NCBI RefSeq assembly: GCF_001647675.1
Contig: NZ_CP015594.1
Coordinates: 1,612,001 to 1,676,000 of the forward strand
DNA: 64,000 nucleotides
Origin: Acinetobacter sp. NCu2D-2
Lineage (GTDB): Bacteria > Pseudomonadota > Gammaproteobacteria > Pseudomonadales > Moraxellaceae
Direction of reading: 5' to 3'
The position numbers and the translations under genes were made by a program. Below, piece after piece: positions 35,131 to 44,089 of the stretch; position 1 is the stretch's first letter; the number at the start of each line of letters is the position of its first letter. The notes beneath the pieces were generated by a model. The model saw only the letters and a program-made list of their open reading frames with translations, did not search any database and had not been told where the DNA came from.

Positions 35131-36435
35131 TTAAGAAATTGACTGGCATTTTCTTGGATATTTTTGTGCTTTAATTTTCACTACTCGCGGACATTGCCTT
35201 TGCCTTTTTTCAGGTAATACAAATATTTTAGATTGTTCAAATAATTGTGCTAAATGTTTGGGTAGATTTCCTGCTGATTCTAAAGGTGTGTGCCTTAAGA
35301 TATTGATAATACTCATAGATGCAATATGGAAACTGATCCTTAAAGGACTCACCTTTGCATGTTCAGCGATAAACCTCATCTGTCTTCTTAAGATATTATA
35401 AGCAATAAATACCCCCCACAATTCTTGATAGACCAAATCAGGTTGTTTGCTTCTTAAAATTCTTGCATCCTGTAAATCACTTTTAATTTCCCGATAACAC
35501 ATTTCTATTTCCCAACGCTGGATATAAAGCATTGCAAGGTCTTTGAATGGATAAACTTCAGAATCTGTTAATGATGTAATGTAACGTCTTATTTTTCCTG
35601 CATATTCAACTTCAATTAAACGTGCTTCCCAATAGTCACCCAATGACGGATTTATCTTTTTTGCTCTTGCTGAAACAGGCATTTTGATCTGAAAGTCATG
35701 GGCCGCATTATGATGAATCACTTCATAACGCAGGTTGTCCTTTGCTCGCATCAACCAATGACTCTCTTCTGCCTGAGATTGCCAACTCACTAAAAAATCA
35801 GCAGAGAAGTAAGCACGATCAAATAGGGTAATACTGCGAACTGGTGCTTTTAATTGACTGGCTAAGGTTAATTCACCTTGATCCATACTGCCAATTTGGG
35901 CATCAATCATTTCATGTGTATTGGTATTCACCAGGCAAGTCGCTCTGACTTGTGGGTAAGGGGCAGCTGCTGTTTTGCCTTTGGATGAACCAAAGTGCTT
36001 AAAGTTTTCTTCTGTATGAGGCATAGACCAAACCACACCATCTACAGCACAAACGCATAGACCGTGAAAGTTGCTATATTGTTGTTGTGAGTCTTTAAAC
36101 CATGCCTGACTTAATGTCGAAAATAAAGCACTCATGGGCTCTAAGCCTAAGCGCTGTCTTGCTTGTACGGATGCACTCGGTACACAGTATTCTGCCGTAC
36201 CGAAAACAAGTTGCAATTGTTGAACCACATACCAAATCGGTTGATTTCGAAATAGAGCAAGTCCGATTACCAGCCAAACAACATGTTCAGCAGGCAGTTT
36301 TCTTTTTCGAATTGATGCTTTACCTGTTTGGTTTAAGCAATCTTCAATCCAGTTTAAATCAATCAATTCACTGAATTGTGAAAGTGAAGGTAGGGTTTGT
36401 TTTAATGTTAAATCTAAATTCTGAGATAAATTCAT
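35131..36435 (-). CDS. IS4-family transposase, copy 2
   Basis: 434 residues, identical to copy 1 except Arg for Cys in the AGKIRRYITSL segment, which lies between the second catalytic Asp and the Glu. All catalytic motifs are intact. Starts directly after the IS-borne hairpin, again without a Shine-Dalgarno. Confidence 0.95.
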   Translation of the reverse strand: MNLSQNLDLTLKQTLPSLSQFSELIDLNWIEDCLNQTGKASIRKRKLPAEHVVWLVIGLALFRNQPIWYVVQQLQLVFGTAEYCVPSASVQARQRLGLEPMSALFSTLSQAWFKDSQQQYSNFHGLCVCAVDGVVWSMPHTEENFKHFGSSKGKTAAAPYPQVRATCLVNTNTHEMIDAQIGSMDQGELTLASQLKAPVRSITLFDRAYFSADFLVSWQSQAEESHWLMRAKDNLRYEVIHHNAAHDFQIKMPVSARAKKINPSLGDYWEARLIEVEYAGKIRRYITSLTDSEVYPFKDLAMLYIQRWEIEMCYREIKSDLQDARILRSKQPDLVYQELWGVFIAYNILRRQMRFIAEHAKVSPLRISFHIASMSIINILRHTPLESAGNLPKHLAQLFEQSKIFVLPEKRQRQCPRVVKIKAQKYPRKCQSIS

Positions 36436-36467
36436 AAAAAAAGAGCGTATTTACATACGCTCTTTTT
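36436..36467 (-). terminator. IS-borne terminator-type hairpin, copy 2
   Basis: The same 13-bp stem as in copy 1 (36438-36450 with 36455-36467). Reading from tsf, it follows the broken host terminator by about 40 nt and has a T-run on the minus side, so it can replace the lost terminator. Confidence 0.8.
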
Positions 36468-36506
36468 ACAGTATTTTAACTTTTTTTGCTTAACTGACTG
36501 GCATTA

Positions 36507-36530
36507 CCCAAATGGGGCTTTTTTCTGCAA
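36507..36530 (-). terminator. Proximal half of the tsf terminator, split by the IS
   Basis: CCCAAATGGGGCTTTTTT on the plus strand. The uninterrupted form would have an 11-bp stem. After insertion only the three-pair CCC/GGG core is left on this side. Confidence 0.85.
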
Positions 36531-36551
36531 GTAATAATGCTTAAAGCAAAA

Positions 36552-37427
36552 TTATTTAGCAGCAGCTTGAGCAGCAGCAACTTCTTCAGCGAAGCTCATT
36601 TCTGCTTTTTTCTCAATACCTTCACCAACTTCGAAACGAACGAAGTTAGCTACTGTAGTACCAGTTGCTTTAAGGATTTCAGCAACTTTTTTGTCGTTGT
36701 CGATTACGTATTGTTGACGTTCAAGAACAACTTCGTTCAAGTATTTCTCAACAGAACCTACAACCATTTTTTCAACGATGTTTGCTGGTTTGCCAGATTC
36801 AAGAGCTTTCGCTTCAGCGATTTCTTTTTCTTTAGCAACAAGTTCAGCAGGAACGTCTTCAGCTTTTACAGCAACTGGGTTGAACGCAGCAATGTGCATT
36901 GCCAAGCCTTTACCAGTTTCAGCATCACCAGCGTATGCAACAACAACACCGATTTTAAGACCGTGTTTGTAAACTGCAAGGTTTTCGCCTTCAACAATTT
37001 TCGCACGACGTACTTGGATGTTTTCACCGATTTTTTGAACAAGAGCAATACGAGTTTCTTCAACTGTAGCGCCATCTTCAAGTTTAAGTTCAGCGATTTT
37101 AGCAGCATCAGTTTCGCCAGCAGCAAGTGCAGCAGCAGCAACTTTAGCAGAGAAGCCAGCAAAGTTTTCGTCTTTAGCAACGAAGTCAGTTTGGCAGTTA
37201 ACTTCTAAAAGAAGTGCTTTGTTGCCGTCTTGAGCGATAGTGATCGCACCATCAGCAGCAATGTTACCTGCTTTTTTAGCAGCTTTAGCTTGACCAGATT
37301 TACGAAGGTTATCAATCGCTAATTCGATGTCACCACCAGCTTCTGTCAAAGCTTTTTTACATTCCATCATTGCAAGACCAGTACGATCACGCAATTCTTT
37401 AACCATGCTTGCTGTAACTGCAGTCAT
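36552..37427 (-). CDS. tsf: Elongation factor Ts
   Basis: A 291-residue nucleotide exchange factor for EF-Tu. The N-terminal UBA-like module [20 protein letters not shown] and the core [17 protein letters not shown] with the TDFV motif are invariant. Ribosome site AGGAGAT lies before ATG 37427. Second gene of the rpsB-tsf operon; its own terminator has been replaced by the IS. Confidence 0.98.
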   Translation of the reverse strand: MTAVTASMVKELRDRTGLAMMECKKALTEAGGDIELAIDNLRKSGQAKAAKKAGNIAADGAITIAQDGNKALLLEVNCQTDFVAKDENFAGFSAKVAAAALAAGETDAAKIAELKLEDGATVEETRIALVQKIGENIQVRRAKIVEGENLAVYKHGLKIGVVVAYAGDAETGKGLAMHIAAFNPVAVKAEDVPAELVAKEKEIAEAKALESGKPANIVEKMVVGSVEKYLNEVVLERQQYVIDNDKKVAEILKATGTTVANFVRFEVGEGIEKKAEMSFAEEVAAAQAAAK

Positions 37428-37474
37428 GTTTATCTCCTAAATTCGGTAGAAAATGAATTCTTTTAGAACAGAAA

Positions 37475-37499
37475 CGGCCCAGAGGATACTCATGGGCCG
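37475..37499 (-). promoter_or_regulatory. Hairpin between rpsB and tsf, possible attenuator
   Basis: Stem CGGCCCA / TGGGCCG with an 11-nt loop, followed on the minus strand by TTTCTGTTCT. It resembles the partial terminator that reduces tsf relative to rpsB in other gammaproteobacteria. Confidence 0.55.
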
Positions 37500-37567
37500 C
37501 CTGCATACACGACGCTTACATTGCCACCATTACGTGTTGCAAAAATGACAAGCTAGCGTCTAACGCA

Positions 37568-38314
37568 TTAAGCCTCAGAAGCTGGAGCTTCTTCTGCTTT
37601 AGCTTGTGCATTTGCTTGTGATTGTGCGTATTCTTTACCAGCAATAATCGCATCAGCCATAGCAGAAGCATAAAGAGTTACTGCACGGATCGCATCATCG
37701 TTACCAGGGATAACGTAGTCTACGTTGTCTGGATTAGAGTTTGTATCAACGATACCGATTACAGGAATACCAAGGTTTTTAGCTTCTTTGATTGCAATTG
37801 CTTCGTGATCAACGTCGATTACGAACAATGCATCAGGTAAACCACCCATGTTTTTCACGCCACCAAGACCGCGTTCAAGTTTTTCCATTTCACGAGTACG
37901 TTCTAAAGCTTCACGTTTAGTAAGCTTAAGGAAAGTACCGTCAGTAGATTGAGTTTGAAGGTCTTTTAGACGGTTGATTGACTGGCGAAGAGTTTTCCAG
38001 TTAGTCAACATACCACCTAACCAACGGTGATCAACGTAAGGTTGACCTGCGCGTTGAGCTTGTTCACGGATAATTGCAGAAGCTGCACGCTTAGTACCAA
38101 CGAACAAAACTTTGTTCTTTTTGCTAGCCAATTGGTTAGCAAAGTTCAAAGCATCATTTAACGCAGGAACAGTGTGCTCAAGGTTGATGATGTGAATTTT
38201 GTTACGCGCACCAAAGATGTATTCGCGCATTTTTGGGTTCCAAAAACGTGTTTGGTGACCAAAGTGTGCGCCTGCTTGTAGAAGGTCGCGCATGCTTACG
38301 TTGTAATCTGCCAT
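37568..38314 (-). CDS. rpsB: 30S ribosomal protein S2
   Basis: A 248-residue S2 protein starting [20 protein letters not shown], with [40 protein letters not shown], and [23 protein letters not shown] 38314 is the family start; the open frame extends 37 codons upstream only because the leader lacks stops. First gene of rpsB-tsf, divergent from map. Confidence 0.98.
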   Translation of the reverse strand: MADYNVSMRDLLQAGAHFGHQTRFWNPKMREYIFGARNKIHIINLEHTVPALNDALNFANQLASKKNKVLFVGTKRAASAIIREQAQRAGQPYVDHRWLGGMLTNWKTLRQSINRLKDLQTQSTDGTFLKLTKREALERTREMEKLERGLGGVKNMGGLPDALFVIDVDHEAIAIKEAKNLGIPVIGIVDTNSNPDNVDYVIPGNDDAIRAVTLYASAMADAIIAGKEYAQSQANAQAKAEEAPASEA

Positions 38315-38420
38315 TTTCTTTACCTTAAAGTTTGGGTTAGGCCTCCATATACCCGCATTCTCCACCTCGAAAGGCACCCAGAGATATGTGTCGATATATG
38401 TGCGGATTTTATTGCCCCAT
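38315..38420 (-). promoter_or_regulatory. rpsB 5' leader, probable S2 autoregulatory element
   Basis: The roughly 100-nt leader (minus strand) contains CCGCA near its 5' end, pairing with TGCGG about 50 nt later, enclosing GGGTGCCTTTCGAGGTGGAG. Such a conserved leader fold mediates S2 repression of rpsB-tsf in gammaproteobacteria. The assignment here rests on position and base pairing only. Confidence 0.5.
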
Positions 38421-38522
38421 CGCACAAAGCCCGTGAAAATTTATTCACGAAAAAGCATTTGATAAAATGGGCGGCTATTTATACCATAGTCACATACAAA
38501 TTTCCAAAAGTTTTTAGAGATC

Positions 38523-39350
38523 ATGAACAGTACTTACGAAGCTCCACGTCGACTTATCAAAACTCCAGATGAAATTGAAAAAATGCGAGTGGCGGGACGA
38601 CTAGCAGCTGAAGTTTTGGATATGATCAAACCGCATATTGTTCCAGGTGTGACTACCCTTGAACTTGATACGATTTGTCATGACTATATCGTTAACAAAC
38701 AAGATGCGATTCCTGCATGCTTAGGCTACGGTGCTGCACCTGGTCGCCCTGCTTTCCAACACGTGATTTGTACTTCAGTGAACCATGTGGTGTGCCATGG
38801 TATTCCATCAGAGAGCAAAAAATTAAAAAAAGGCGACATCCTCAATATTGACGTGACTGTTATTAAAGATGGTTACCACGGTGACACCAACATGATGTAT
38901 ATCGTGGGTGGTGAAACTTCAATTCTTGCTAACCGTCTATGCAAAGTAGCACAAGAAGCAATGTATCGTGGTATTGAAGCTGTAAAACCAGGTGCAACCA
39001 TTGGTGACATCGGTCACGTAATTCAACAATATGTTGAGTCAGAACGTTTTGGTGTTGTTCGTGAATACTGTGGTCACGGTATTGGTACTGTGTTCCATGA
39101 TGAACCTCAAGTTCTTCACTATGGTCAAGCAAACACAGGCATGATCTTGGAAGAAGGCATGACCTTTACCATTGAACCAATGGTGAATGCGGGTGACTGG
39201 AAAACCAAATTATTGGGTGACAAATGGACTGTGGTAACTAAAGACCATAGCCTCTCAGCACAATATGAACATACATTATTGGTTACAAAAAATGGCGTAG
39301 AAGTATTAACAGCTCGCCTTGAAGAAGATTTATCACGCTTTACTGCATAA
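38523..39350 (+). CDS. map: Type I methionine aminopeptidase
   Basis: A 275-residue metalloprotease removing N-terminal Met from nascent proteins. Metal ligands are visible as LNIDVTVIKDGYHGDTNMMY (two Asp), YCGHGIGTVFHDEPQVLHYG (His), FTIEPMVNAGDWK (Glu) and SLSAQYEHTLLVT (Glu). Divergent from rpsB, the usual map-rpsB arrangement. Confidence 0.97.
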   Translation: MNSTYEAPRRLIKTPDEIEKMRVAGRLAAEVLDMIKPHIVPGVTTLELDTICHDYIVNKQDAIPACLGYGAAPGRPAFQHVICTSVNHVVCHGIPSESKKLKKGDILNIDVTVIKDGYHGDTNMMYIVGGETSILANRLCKVAQEAMYRGIEAVKPGATIGDIGHVIQQYVESERFGVVREYCGHGIGTVFHDEPQVLHYGQANTGMILEEGMTFTIEPMVNAGDWKTKLLGDKWTVVTKDHSLSAQYEHTLLVTKNGVEVLTARLEEDLSRFTA

Positions 39351-39366
39351 GATTGCGTGAAATAAG

Positions 39367-39396
39367 AAAGGCTGTCCATTTGGGCAGCCTTTTTTG
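39367..39396 (+). terminator. Rho-independent terminator of map
   Basis: AAAGGCTG / CAGCCTTTTTT stem around TCCATTTGGG. Confidence 0.88.
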
Positions 39397-39575
39397 TTTG
39401 CGCAGTTATTTTTCAAACAATCCAATATTTTTATTTAAATTAAAGGGTTCAACATAATTTCCGATTTTATTCATTTTTTTTACTAAAACAACAAGAATAG
39501 AGTGTCGGCTGACCTGCTTTTAAGCTAAGATAATGTGCTTTTTATTTTTTAATCCCTATAAGAAGGAATAATGCC

Positions 39576-40802
39576 GTGGACGTACGTCTCTCTGATCGTG
39601 TAAATAGCATCAAACCGTCCCCTACACTTGCTGTAACCAACAAAGCTGCTGAATTGAAAGCTGCTGGTAAAAACGTAATTGGTTTAGGCGCAGGTGAGCC
39701 AGACTTTGATACCCCACAACACATCAAAGATGCAGCAATTGCAGCAATCAACAACGGTTTCACTAAATATACCGCTGTTGACGGTACGCCAGGTCTTAAA
39801 AAAGCAATCATTGCAAAATTAAAACGTGACAATAACCTTGAGTACGCTGCAAACCAAATCTTGGTATCTTGCGGTGGTAAGCAATCTTTCTTTAACTTGG
39901 CACTTGCTTTGTTAAATAAAGGTGATGAAGTGATCATCCCTGCGCCATACTGGGTAAGCTACCCTGACATGGTGATCATTGCTGAAGGTGTACCTGTAAT
40001 TGTGAAATGTGGTGAAGAACAACGTTTCAAAATTACTCCTGCTCAATTAGAAGCTGCAATCACTGACAAAACTCGTTTAGTGGTACTTAACAGCCCATCT
40101 AACCCAACAGGTATGATCTATACTAAAGCTGAATTAGAAGCTTTAGCTGAAGTGCTTCGTAAATACCCAGAAGTGATGGTTGCTTCTGATGATATGTACG
40201 AACCAATCCGTTGGGATGACGAGTTCTACAACATCGCAACTGTTGCACCTGACCTTTACGACCGCGTAATCGTATTGAACGGTGTATCTAAAGCATATGC
40301 GATGACTGGCTGGCGTATTGGCTATGCAGCGGGTCCTGCTAAACTCATCGGTGCGATGAAAAAAATCCAATCTCAATCCACTTCAAATCCAACTTCTATT
40401 TCACAAGTTGCTGCTGAAGCTGCATTGAATGGTCCTCAAGACGTTCTTGAGCCAATGGTTGAAGCATTCAAACGTCGTCACGACTTAGTTGTAAATGGCT
40501 TGAATGACATCAAAGGGATCACTTGCCTTCCTGCTGACGGTGCATTCTATGCATACGCAAACATCCGTCCATTGATTCGTGCAAAAGGTCTTAAATCTTG
40601 CACAGAATTCGCTGCATGGTTATTGGAAGAAACTGGCGTAGCCGTTGTTCCTGGTGATGCATTCGGTCTTGGTGGTTACATGCGTATTTCTTATGCAACT
40701 GCTGACGAAGTACTTGTAGATGCGCTTGCACGTATCAAAAAAGCTGCTGACTCAATCGAAGGCGTAGACGCTGCGATTGCTTCAATTGCTGCTGAAAAAT
40801 AA
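39576..40802 (+). CDS. aspC: Class I aspartate (pyridoxal phosphate) aminotransferase
   Basis: A 408-residue fold-type I aminotransferase. The PLP Lys lies in VLNGVSKAYAMTGWRIGYAA, the cofactor Asp and Tyr in VASDDMYEPIRWDDEFYN, the substrate Arg in GGYMRISYATADEV, and NSPSNPTGMIY is the family Asn-Pro box. It belongs to the AspAT 1b subgroup (Bacillus/Thermus type). GTG 39576 is the start: AAGGA lies 8 nt before it, while the ATG at 39571 is in another frame and stops after 10 codons. Confidence 0.93.
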   Translation: MDVRLSDRVNSIKPSPTLAVTNKAAELKAAGKNVIGLGAGEPDFDTPQHIKDAAIAAINNGFTKYTAVDGTPGLKKAIIAKLKRDNNLEYAANQILVSCGGKQSFFNLALALLNKGDEVIIPAPYWVSYPDMVIIAEGVPVIVKCGEEQRFKITPAQLEAAITDKTRLVVLNSPSNPTGMIYTKAELEALAEVLRKYPEVMVASDDMYEPIRWDDEFYNIATVAPDLYDRVIVLNGVSKAYAMTGWRIGYAAGPAKLIGAMKKIQSQSTSNPTSISQVAAEAALNGPQDVLEPMVEAFKRRHDLVVNGLNDIKGITCLPADGAFYAYANIRPLIRAKGLKSCTEFAAWLLEETGVAVVPGDAFGLGGYMRISYATADEVLVDALARIKKAADSIEGVDAAIASIAAEK

Positions 40803-40820
40803 TCTAGTTATCTAGATTTA

Positions 40821-40851
40821 AAAAAACCCGCATTAATTGCGGGTTTTTTAT
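40821..40851 (+). terminator. Rho-independent terminator of the aminotransferase gene
   Basis: AAAAACCCGCA / TTGCGGGTTTTTT-type hairpin with a short AT loop. Confidence 0.9.
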
Positions 40852-40887
40852 GCCTTGAAAATATGATGAATTTCATATAGCCATAGA

Positions 40888-41346
40888 TTATGAAGTTAAA
40901 CCAAATGGCGCTCTTGGAATAGTTTGGAAATAACCCACGCCTGAGATAGCTTTAAATTCAAGGAAGTGACGAACGACGCTATCTAAGTTCAATGAAATCT
41001 CTTTGTGCTGTGAAATCGACCAAGCTTGTGATTGATTCTTACCTGTAAAACTATTACCCGAAATTTGATATAAATAAACATCATCAGACTTAGTAATAGG
41101 CTGCACTTGTAGATTTAAACCTAGCTCAATCAAACTCTTCTCAGCCGGTTGAATTAACCACTTTTCACCAAACCATAACTGCAACAAATCGCCTAAGCAC
41201 AACTCAATACGCGCAAATGGCCATAGATCGATATATGCAGATTGCACAGGTGTTTTATATTGCTCAGGCTGAGACAAAATCGAAAGATAATGGGTTTGAT
41301 AGAAATCGAAATTTTGGAAGATTTGAGAGATGCTGAGCGTATTCAT
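40888..41346 (-). CDS. Hypothetical protein, 152 residues
   Basis: A soluble protein with an aromatic-rich middle (YIDLWPFARIELCLGDLLQL, then WFGEKW) and a strand-rich C-terminus ending PFGLTS. Not recognised. ATG 41346 (MNTLSISQIF) is preferred over an upstream extension. Single gene, converging on the aminotransferase terminator. Confidence 0.68.
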   Translation of the reverse strand: MNTLSISQIFQNFDFYQTHYLSILSQPEQYKTPVQSAYIDLWPFARIELCLGDLLQLWFGEKWLIQPAEKSLIELGLNLQVQPITKSDDVYLYQISGNSFTGKNQSQAWSISQHKEISLNLDSVVRHFLEFKAISGVGYFQTIPRAPFGLTS

Positions 41347-41543
41347 TCGCTTACTCCGATTTAGCCATTTTTGTGCTGGCAAGTAGGTTTAAATCCACAC
41401 TATTTAACCTTTCGGTTAAATCACTTTCTGTTTTCAGACTAACAACCGTAAGAAGGCTTTGCAAGCTTTTTCAACAATTGCCATGCATTTGCGCAAATTA
41501 AAAACATCTGCATCAAAATTTATAGATTCTTCACTATTTTTAC

Positions 41544-41571
41544 TTGACCCATCTCAAAATCCCTCTATAAT
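41544..41571 (+). promoter_or_regulatory. Strong promoter of tRNA-Asn
   Basis: TTGACC (41544-41549), 16-bp spacer, perfect TATAAT (41566-41571), then a CGC-containing discriminator. Confidence 0.85.
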
Positions 41572-41582
41572 CGCACTCAGAT

Positions 41583-41658
41583 TCTCCAATAGCTCAGTCG
41601 GTAGAGCGACGGACTGTTAATCCGCAGGTCCCTGGTTCGAGCCCAGGTTGGAGAGCCA
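41583..41658 (+). tRNA. tRNA-Asn (anticodon GTT)
   Basis: Acceptor TCTCCAA pairs with TTGGAGA, D-arm TAGCTCAGTCGGTAGAGCG, anticodon loop CTGTTAA (GTT), T-arm CCTGGTTCGAGCCCAGG, encoded CCA. Confidence 0.98.
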
Positions 41659-41664
41659 AATTCT

Positions 41665-41698
41665 AAAAAGCCCAAGCATTTAAGACTTGGGCTTTTTT
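41665..41698 (+). terminator. Rho-independent terminator of tRNA-Asn
   Basis: AAAAAGCCCAAG / CTTGGGCTTTTTT stem with a 9-nt loop. Confidence 0.9.
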
Positions 41699-41754
41699 AT
41701 TGCTTGATTAAATTTATAAAATCCCCCACTCGGGAGGATTTTCACAATAATAAT

Positions 41755-42408
41755 TTAAGCTGCTTTTGCAGGCACGCCACTATGGAAACGGAAAGTTTCA
41801 TCAGGCGTTAAAATTAAGTTTTTCTCGACTTCACGGATATGATGAATTCGATCTTGAATGTCTTCTTCAGGATTTTTCAATTTGGAGGTTTTAGCCACAT
41901 CCAAAGCAAGTGCGAGATAGTCCTCAAAATGGCGTGATTCAGACTTTAGTAAATAACGGTAATAACGCCCTAACTCTTCATCAACATGCGGTGCAAGCGC
42001 ATAGAAGCGCTCACATGAGCGTGCTTCAACAAAAGCACCAATCACAAGTACATCAATTAGCGCTTCCGGCTCGTAAGTACGGATTTCTTTACGTAAGCCA
42101 CCGGCATAACGCCCTGCACTCAGACCAATCCATTCCTGTCCACGCTTGTGCATTAACTCAAGGACTTGCTCATAGTGCAGCATTTCCTCACGCACAAGCT
42201 GCGCGAGCTTCACTTGAAGATCAACGAAATAACTGTAGCGGAACATCAAGTTCATTGCTGTACTCGCCGCTTTTTTTTCACAGTTAGCATGGTCTTGCAT
42301 CAAAATATCTAAATTCTGTAATGCTTCATCCAACCACGCTTTGGGTGTTTCACAACCCAAGAAACCGATGACCGGCTTCATGAGTTCATCATAATCAATA
42401 TTCGACAT
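41755..42408 (-). CDS. miaE: tRNA-(ms2io6A)-hydroxylase
   Basis: A 217-residue non-haem diiron protein that hydroxylates the isopentenyl group of ms2i6A37. Ferritin-like helices carry the metal ligands in HANCEKKAASTAMNLMFRYS, REEMLHYEQVLELMHKRGQE, EARSCERFYALAP and SESRHFEDYLALA (E-x2-H patterns). Last gene of the lepA operon here, 16 bp after pdxJ. Confidence 0.94.
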   Translation of the reverse strand: MSNIDYDELMKPVIGFLGCETPKAWLDEALQNLDILMQDHANCEKKAASTAMNLMFRYSYFVDLQVKLAQLVREEMLHYEQVLELMHKRGQEWIGLSAGRYAGGLRKEIRTYEPEALIDVLVIGAFVEARSCERFYALAPHVDEELGRYYRYLLKSESRHFEDYLALALDVAKTSKLKNPEEDIQDRIHHIREVEKNLILTPDETFRFHSGVPAKAA

Positions 42409-42424
42409 ATACTTCTTTCAAATC

Positions 42425-43150
42425 TTAACGAGCAGCTTTAATGACAGCTTTCATTTGCTGTACCGCTTGTGCCAAGCCAACAAATACGGCATCTGCAATA
42501 ATTGAGTGACCAATATTCAACTCATGAATTTGTGGAATGGCAGCAATTGGAGTGACATTATCCAAGTTCAAGCCATGCCCTGCATTCACCACTAAACCTT
42601 TAGATGCAGCGTATTCTGCACCTTTTACAATACGTTCAAGTTCAGCTTGTTGCGCTTCAGGTGTTTCAGCATCCGCATATGCACCGGTATGAAGTTCAAT
42701 GGTTGGCGCACCACATGCAACTGCAGCATCAATCTGTGCAAAATCCGCATCAATAAATAAAGACACATCACAACCAATGGCAGTCAGTTCTTGAGTGGCT
42801 TTTTTGACATCTTCAAAATGACCAACAACATCCAAACCACCTTCAGTGGTCACTTCCTGGCGTTTTTCCGGCACAAAACACACGTGCTGCGGTTGAATTT
42901 CTTTAGCAATCGCGACCATTTCATCGGTCACCGCCATTTCCAAATTCATATGCGTTTTAAGTACAGGACGCATGCGGCGCACGTCATCATCTTGAATATG
43001 TCGACGGTCTTCACGCAAGTGTAAAGTAATGCCTTCAGCGCCCGCCTGCTCACAGATCAATGCAGCATTGACTGGGTCTGGGTAGTTCGTACCACGTGCT
43101 TGTCTTAATGTTGCGACATGGTCAATATTGACACCAAGTAATGCAGCCAT
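42425..43150 (-). CDS. pdxJ: Pyridoxine 5'-phosphate synthase
   Basis: A 241-residue TIM barrel making pyridoxine 5'-phosphate. Signature segments are [54 protein letters not shown] and [22 protein letters not shown] 43150 is chosen because AGGA lies 7 nt upstream; the ATG two codons earlier overlaps that site. Follows recO by 9 bp. Confidence 0.97.
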   Translation of the reverse strand: MAALLGVNIDHVATLRQARGTNYPDPVNAALICEQAGAEGITLHLREDRRHIQDDDVRRMRPVLKTHMNLEMAVTDEMVAIAKEIQPQHVCFVPEKRQEVTTEGGLDVVGHFEDVKKATQELTAIGCDVSLFIDADFAQIDAAVACGAPTIELHTGAYADAETPEAQQAELERIVKGAEYAASKGLVVNAGHGLNLDNVTPIAAIPQIHELNIGHSIIADAVFVGLAQAVQQMKAVIKAAR

Positions 43151-43159
43151 AATCATTTC

Positions 43160-43873
43160 CTAACGACGATGTGATTGAGAATTTTGTATCCATAACTGTC
43201 GACTTTTTAAGGGTCGATCACCGAGTAATGCAGTAATCACTTGGCGGTACAGTTTCGTCAATAATTGTAACTGTTCTAAGGAAAAATCCATACCGCTTTC
43301 ATAATGCTGCATCGTTAAAATCTGTTGCCCTGACACTGTGGCACGTGTTTCTTTCACTGATGGCATAAATCCATCATTGAGCTGAAAATAATAATGTTGT
43401 GATGGATTTATTTCTGCTTGATTAGCATCCACTGTAAAATCAATGGCATAACCTAATTCTTCTAGTAAGGTATGCTCGAAACGTCTTAAAATTTGTTTTA
43501 AAAATTGATTGGGATCTGATTGTGACGAGAGTTGCTGTAATTGGGTCAAGGTCACGCCATATTGCTGAAATGTATTCGGCATTTCAACTTCAAGTGGACA
43601 CAGGCGTAACAATATTTCATTCAGATAAAAACCCGAGAAAAAGGCATCTCCAAAAAAGAAAATCGGCTGATTAACAATTTCAAGTTTGGTAAAGTTTTTA
43701 AGTTCTGATTTCCCTGAGGCTTGTAAACGAATCGGTTGATATTGTGGCGGTGGCATTTGCCGAAGAATACCATCAATACGACCCTGCTCTTGGGTAAATA
43801 AATGCACAATATGACTGCGTTCGCGGTACTTACGATGATGGATTAAATATCCATGGAGTACTTCATTACGCAT
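43160..43873 (-). CDS. recO: DNA repair protein RecO
   Basis: A 237-residue mediator that helps load RecA on SSB-coated DNA. The N-terminal OB fold (LHGYLIHHRKYRERSHIVHL then EQGRIDGILRQMPP) and helical domain with FYLNEILLRLCPLEVEMPNT match RecO. No zinc cysteines, as in proteobacterial RecO. Lies between the small lipoprotein and pdxJ genes. Confidence 0.94.
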   Translation of the reverse strand: MRNEVLHGYLIHHRKYRERSHIVHLFTQEQGRIDGILRQMPPPQYQPIRLQASGKSELKNFTKLEIVNQPIFFFGDAFFSGFYLNEILLRLCPLEVEMPNTFQQYGVTLTQLQQLSSQSDPNQFLKQILRRFEHTLLEELGYAIDFTVDANQAEINPSQHYYFQLNDGFMPSVKETRATVSGQQILTMQHYESGMDFSLEQLQLLTKLYRQVITALLGDRPLKSRQLWIQNSQSHRR

Positions 43874-43890
43874 GTGCTAACAATCTACTT

Positions 43891-44073
43891 TTAATCTTTC
43901 GATTTTTCTTCATCGTCATCTCCATCTGGGATGACTGCACCGACAACAGCCGCAGTCCCTTTGACTGCGACTTTTGTCGTTTTATAAGCAACTTTAACTG
44001 GAACTGTCACAATCTTATGCACGCAGCCTTGTAAGAAGAATACACACGCAACCACAGTCAGCACTTTGATCAT
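43891..44073 (-). CDS. Small lipoprotein of the era-recO locus
   Basis: A 60-residue protein with a lipobox LQGC at about residue 17. The mature part has TVPVKVAYKTTKVAVKGTAA followed by a strongly acidic tail (GDDDEEKSKD). It matches a short lipoprotein family known in Acinetobacter at this position (NF038104-type). Function unknown. Embedded in the operon 16 bp after era. Confidence 0.8.
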   Translation of the reverse strand: MIKVLTVVACVFFLQGCVHKIVTVPVKVAYKTTKVAVKGTAAVVGAVIPDGDDDEEKSKD

Positions 44074-44089
44074 GACAGTTCCCTATTGA

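Larger units (their letters stand above)
35118..36506 (-). mobile_element. IS4-family element, copy 2
   Basis: 1389 bp, oriented opposite to copy 1, with the same 18-bp inverted repeats TAATGCCAGTCAGTTAAG. Inserted in the loop of the tsf terminator (AAAAAAGCCCC-AAAT-GGGGCTTTTTT) with a 10-bp duplication. The hairpin-bearing left end faces tsf. Confidence 0.95.

Noticed and set aside
36537-37208. A 223-codon plus-strand frame opposite tsf
   Set aside because: Phe/Ser-rich composition is the mirror of the Ala/Glu-rich tsf frame; tsf is certain.
41583-41698. Integrated element at the tRNA-Asn gene
   Set aside because: The tRNA is followed directly by its own terminator and core genes. No integrase gene or duplicated tRNA 3' end is visible.
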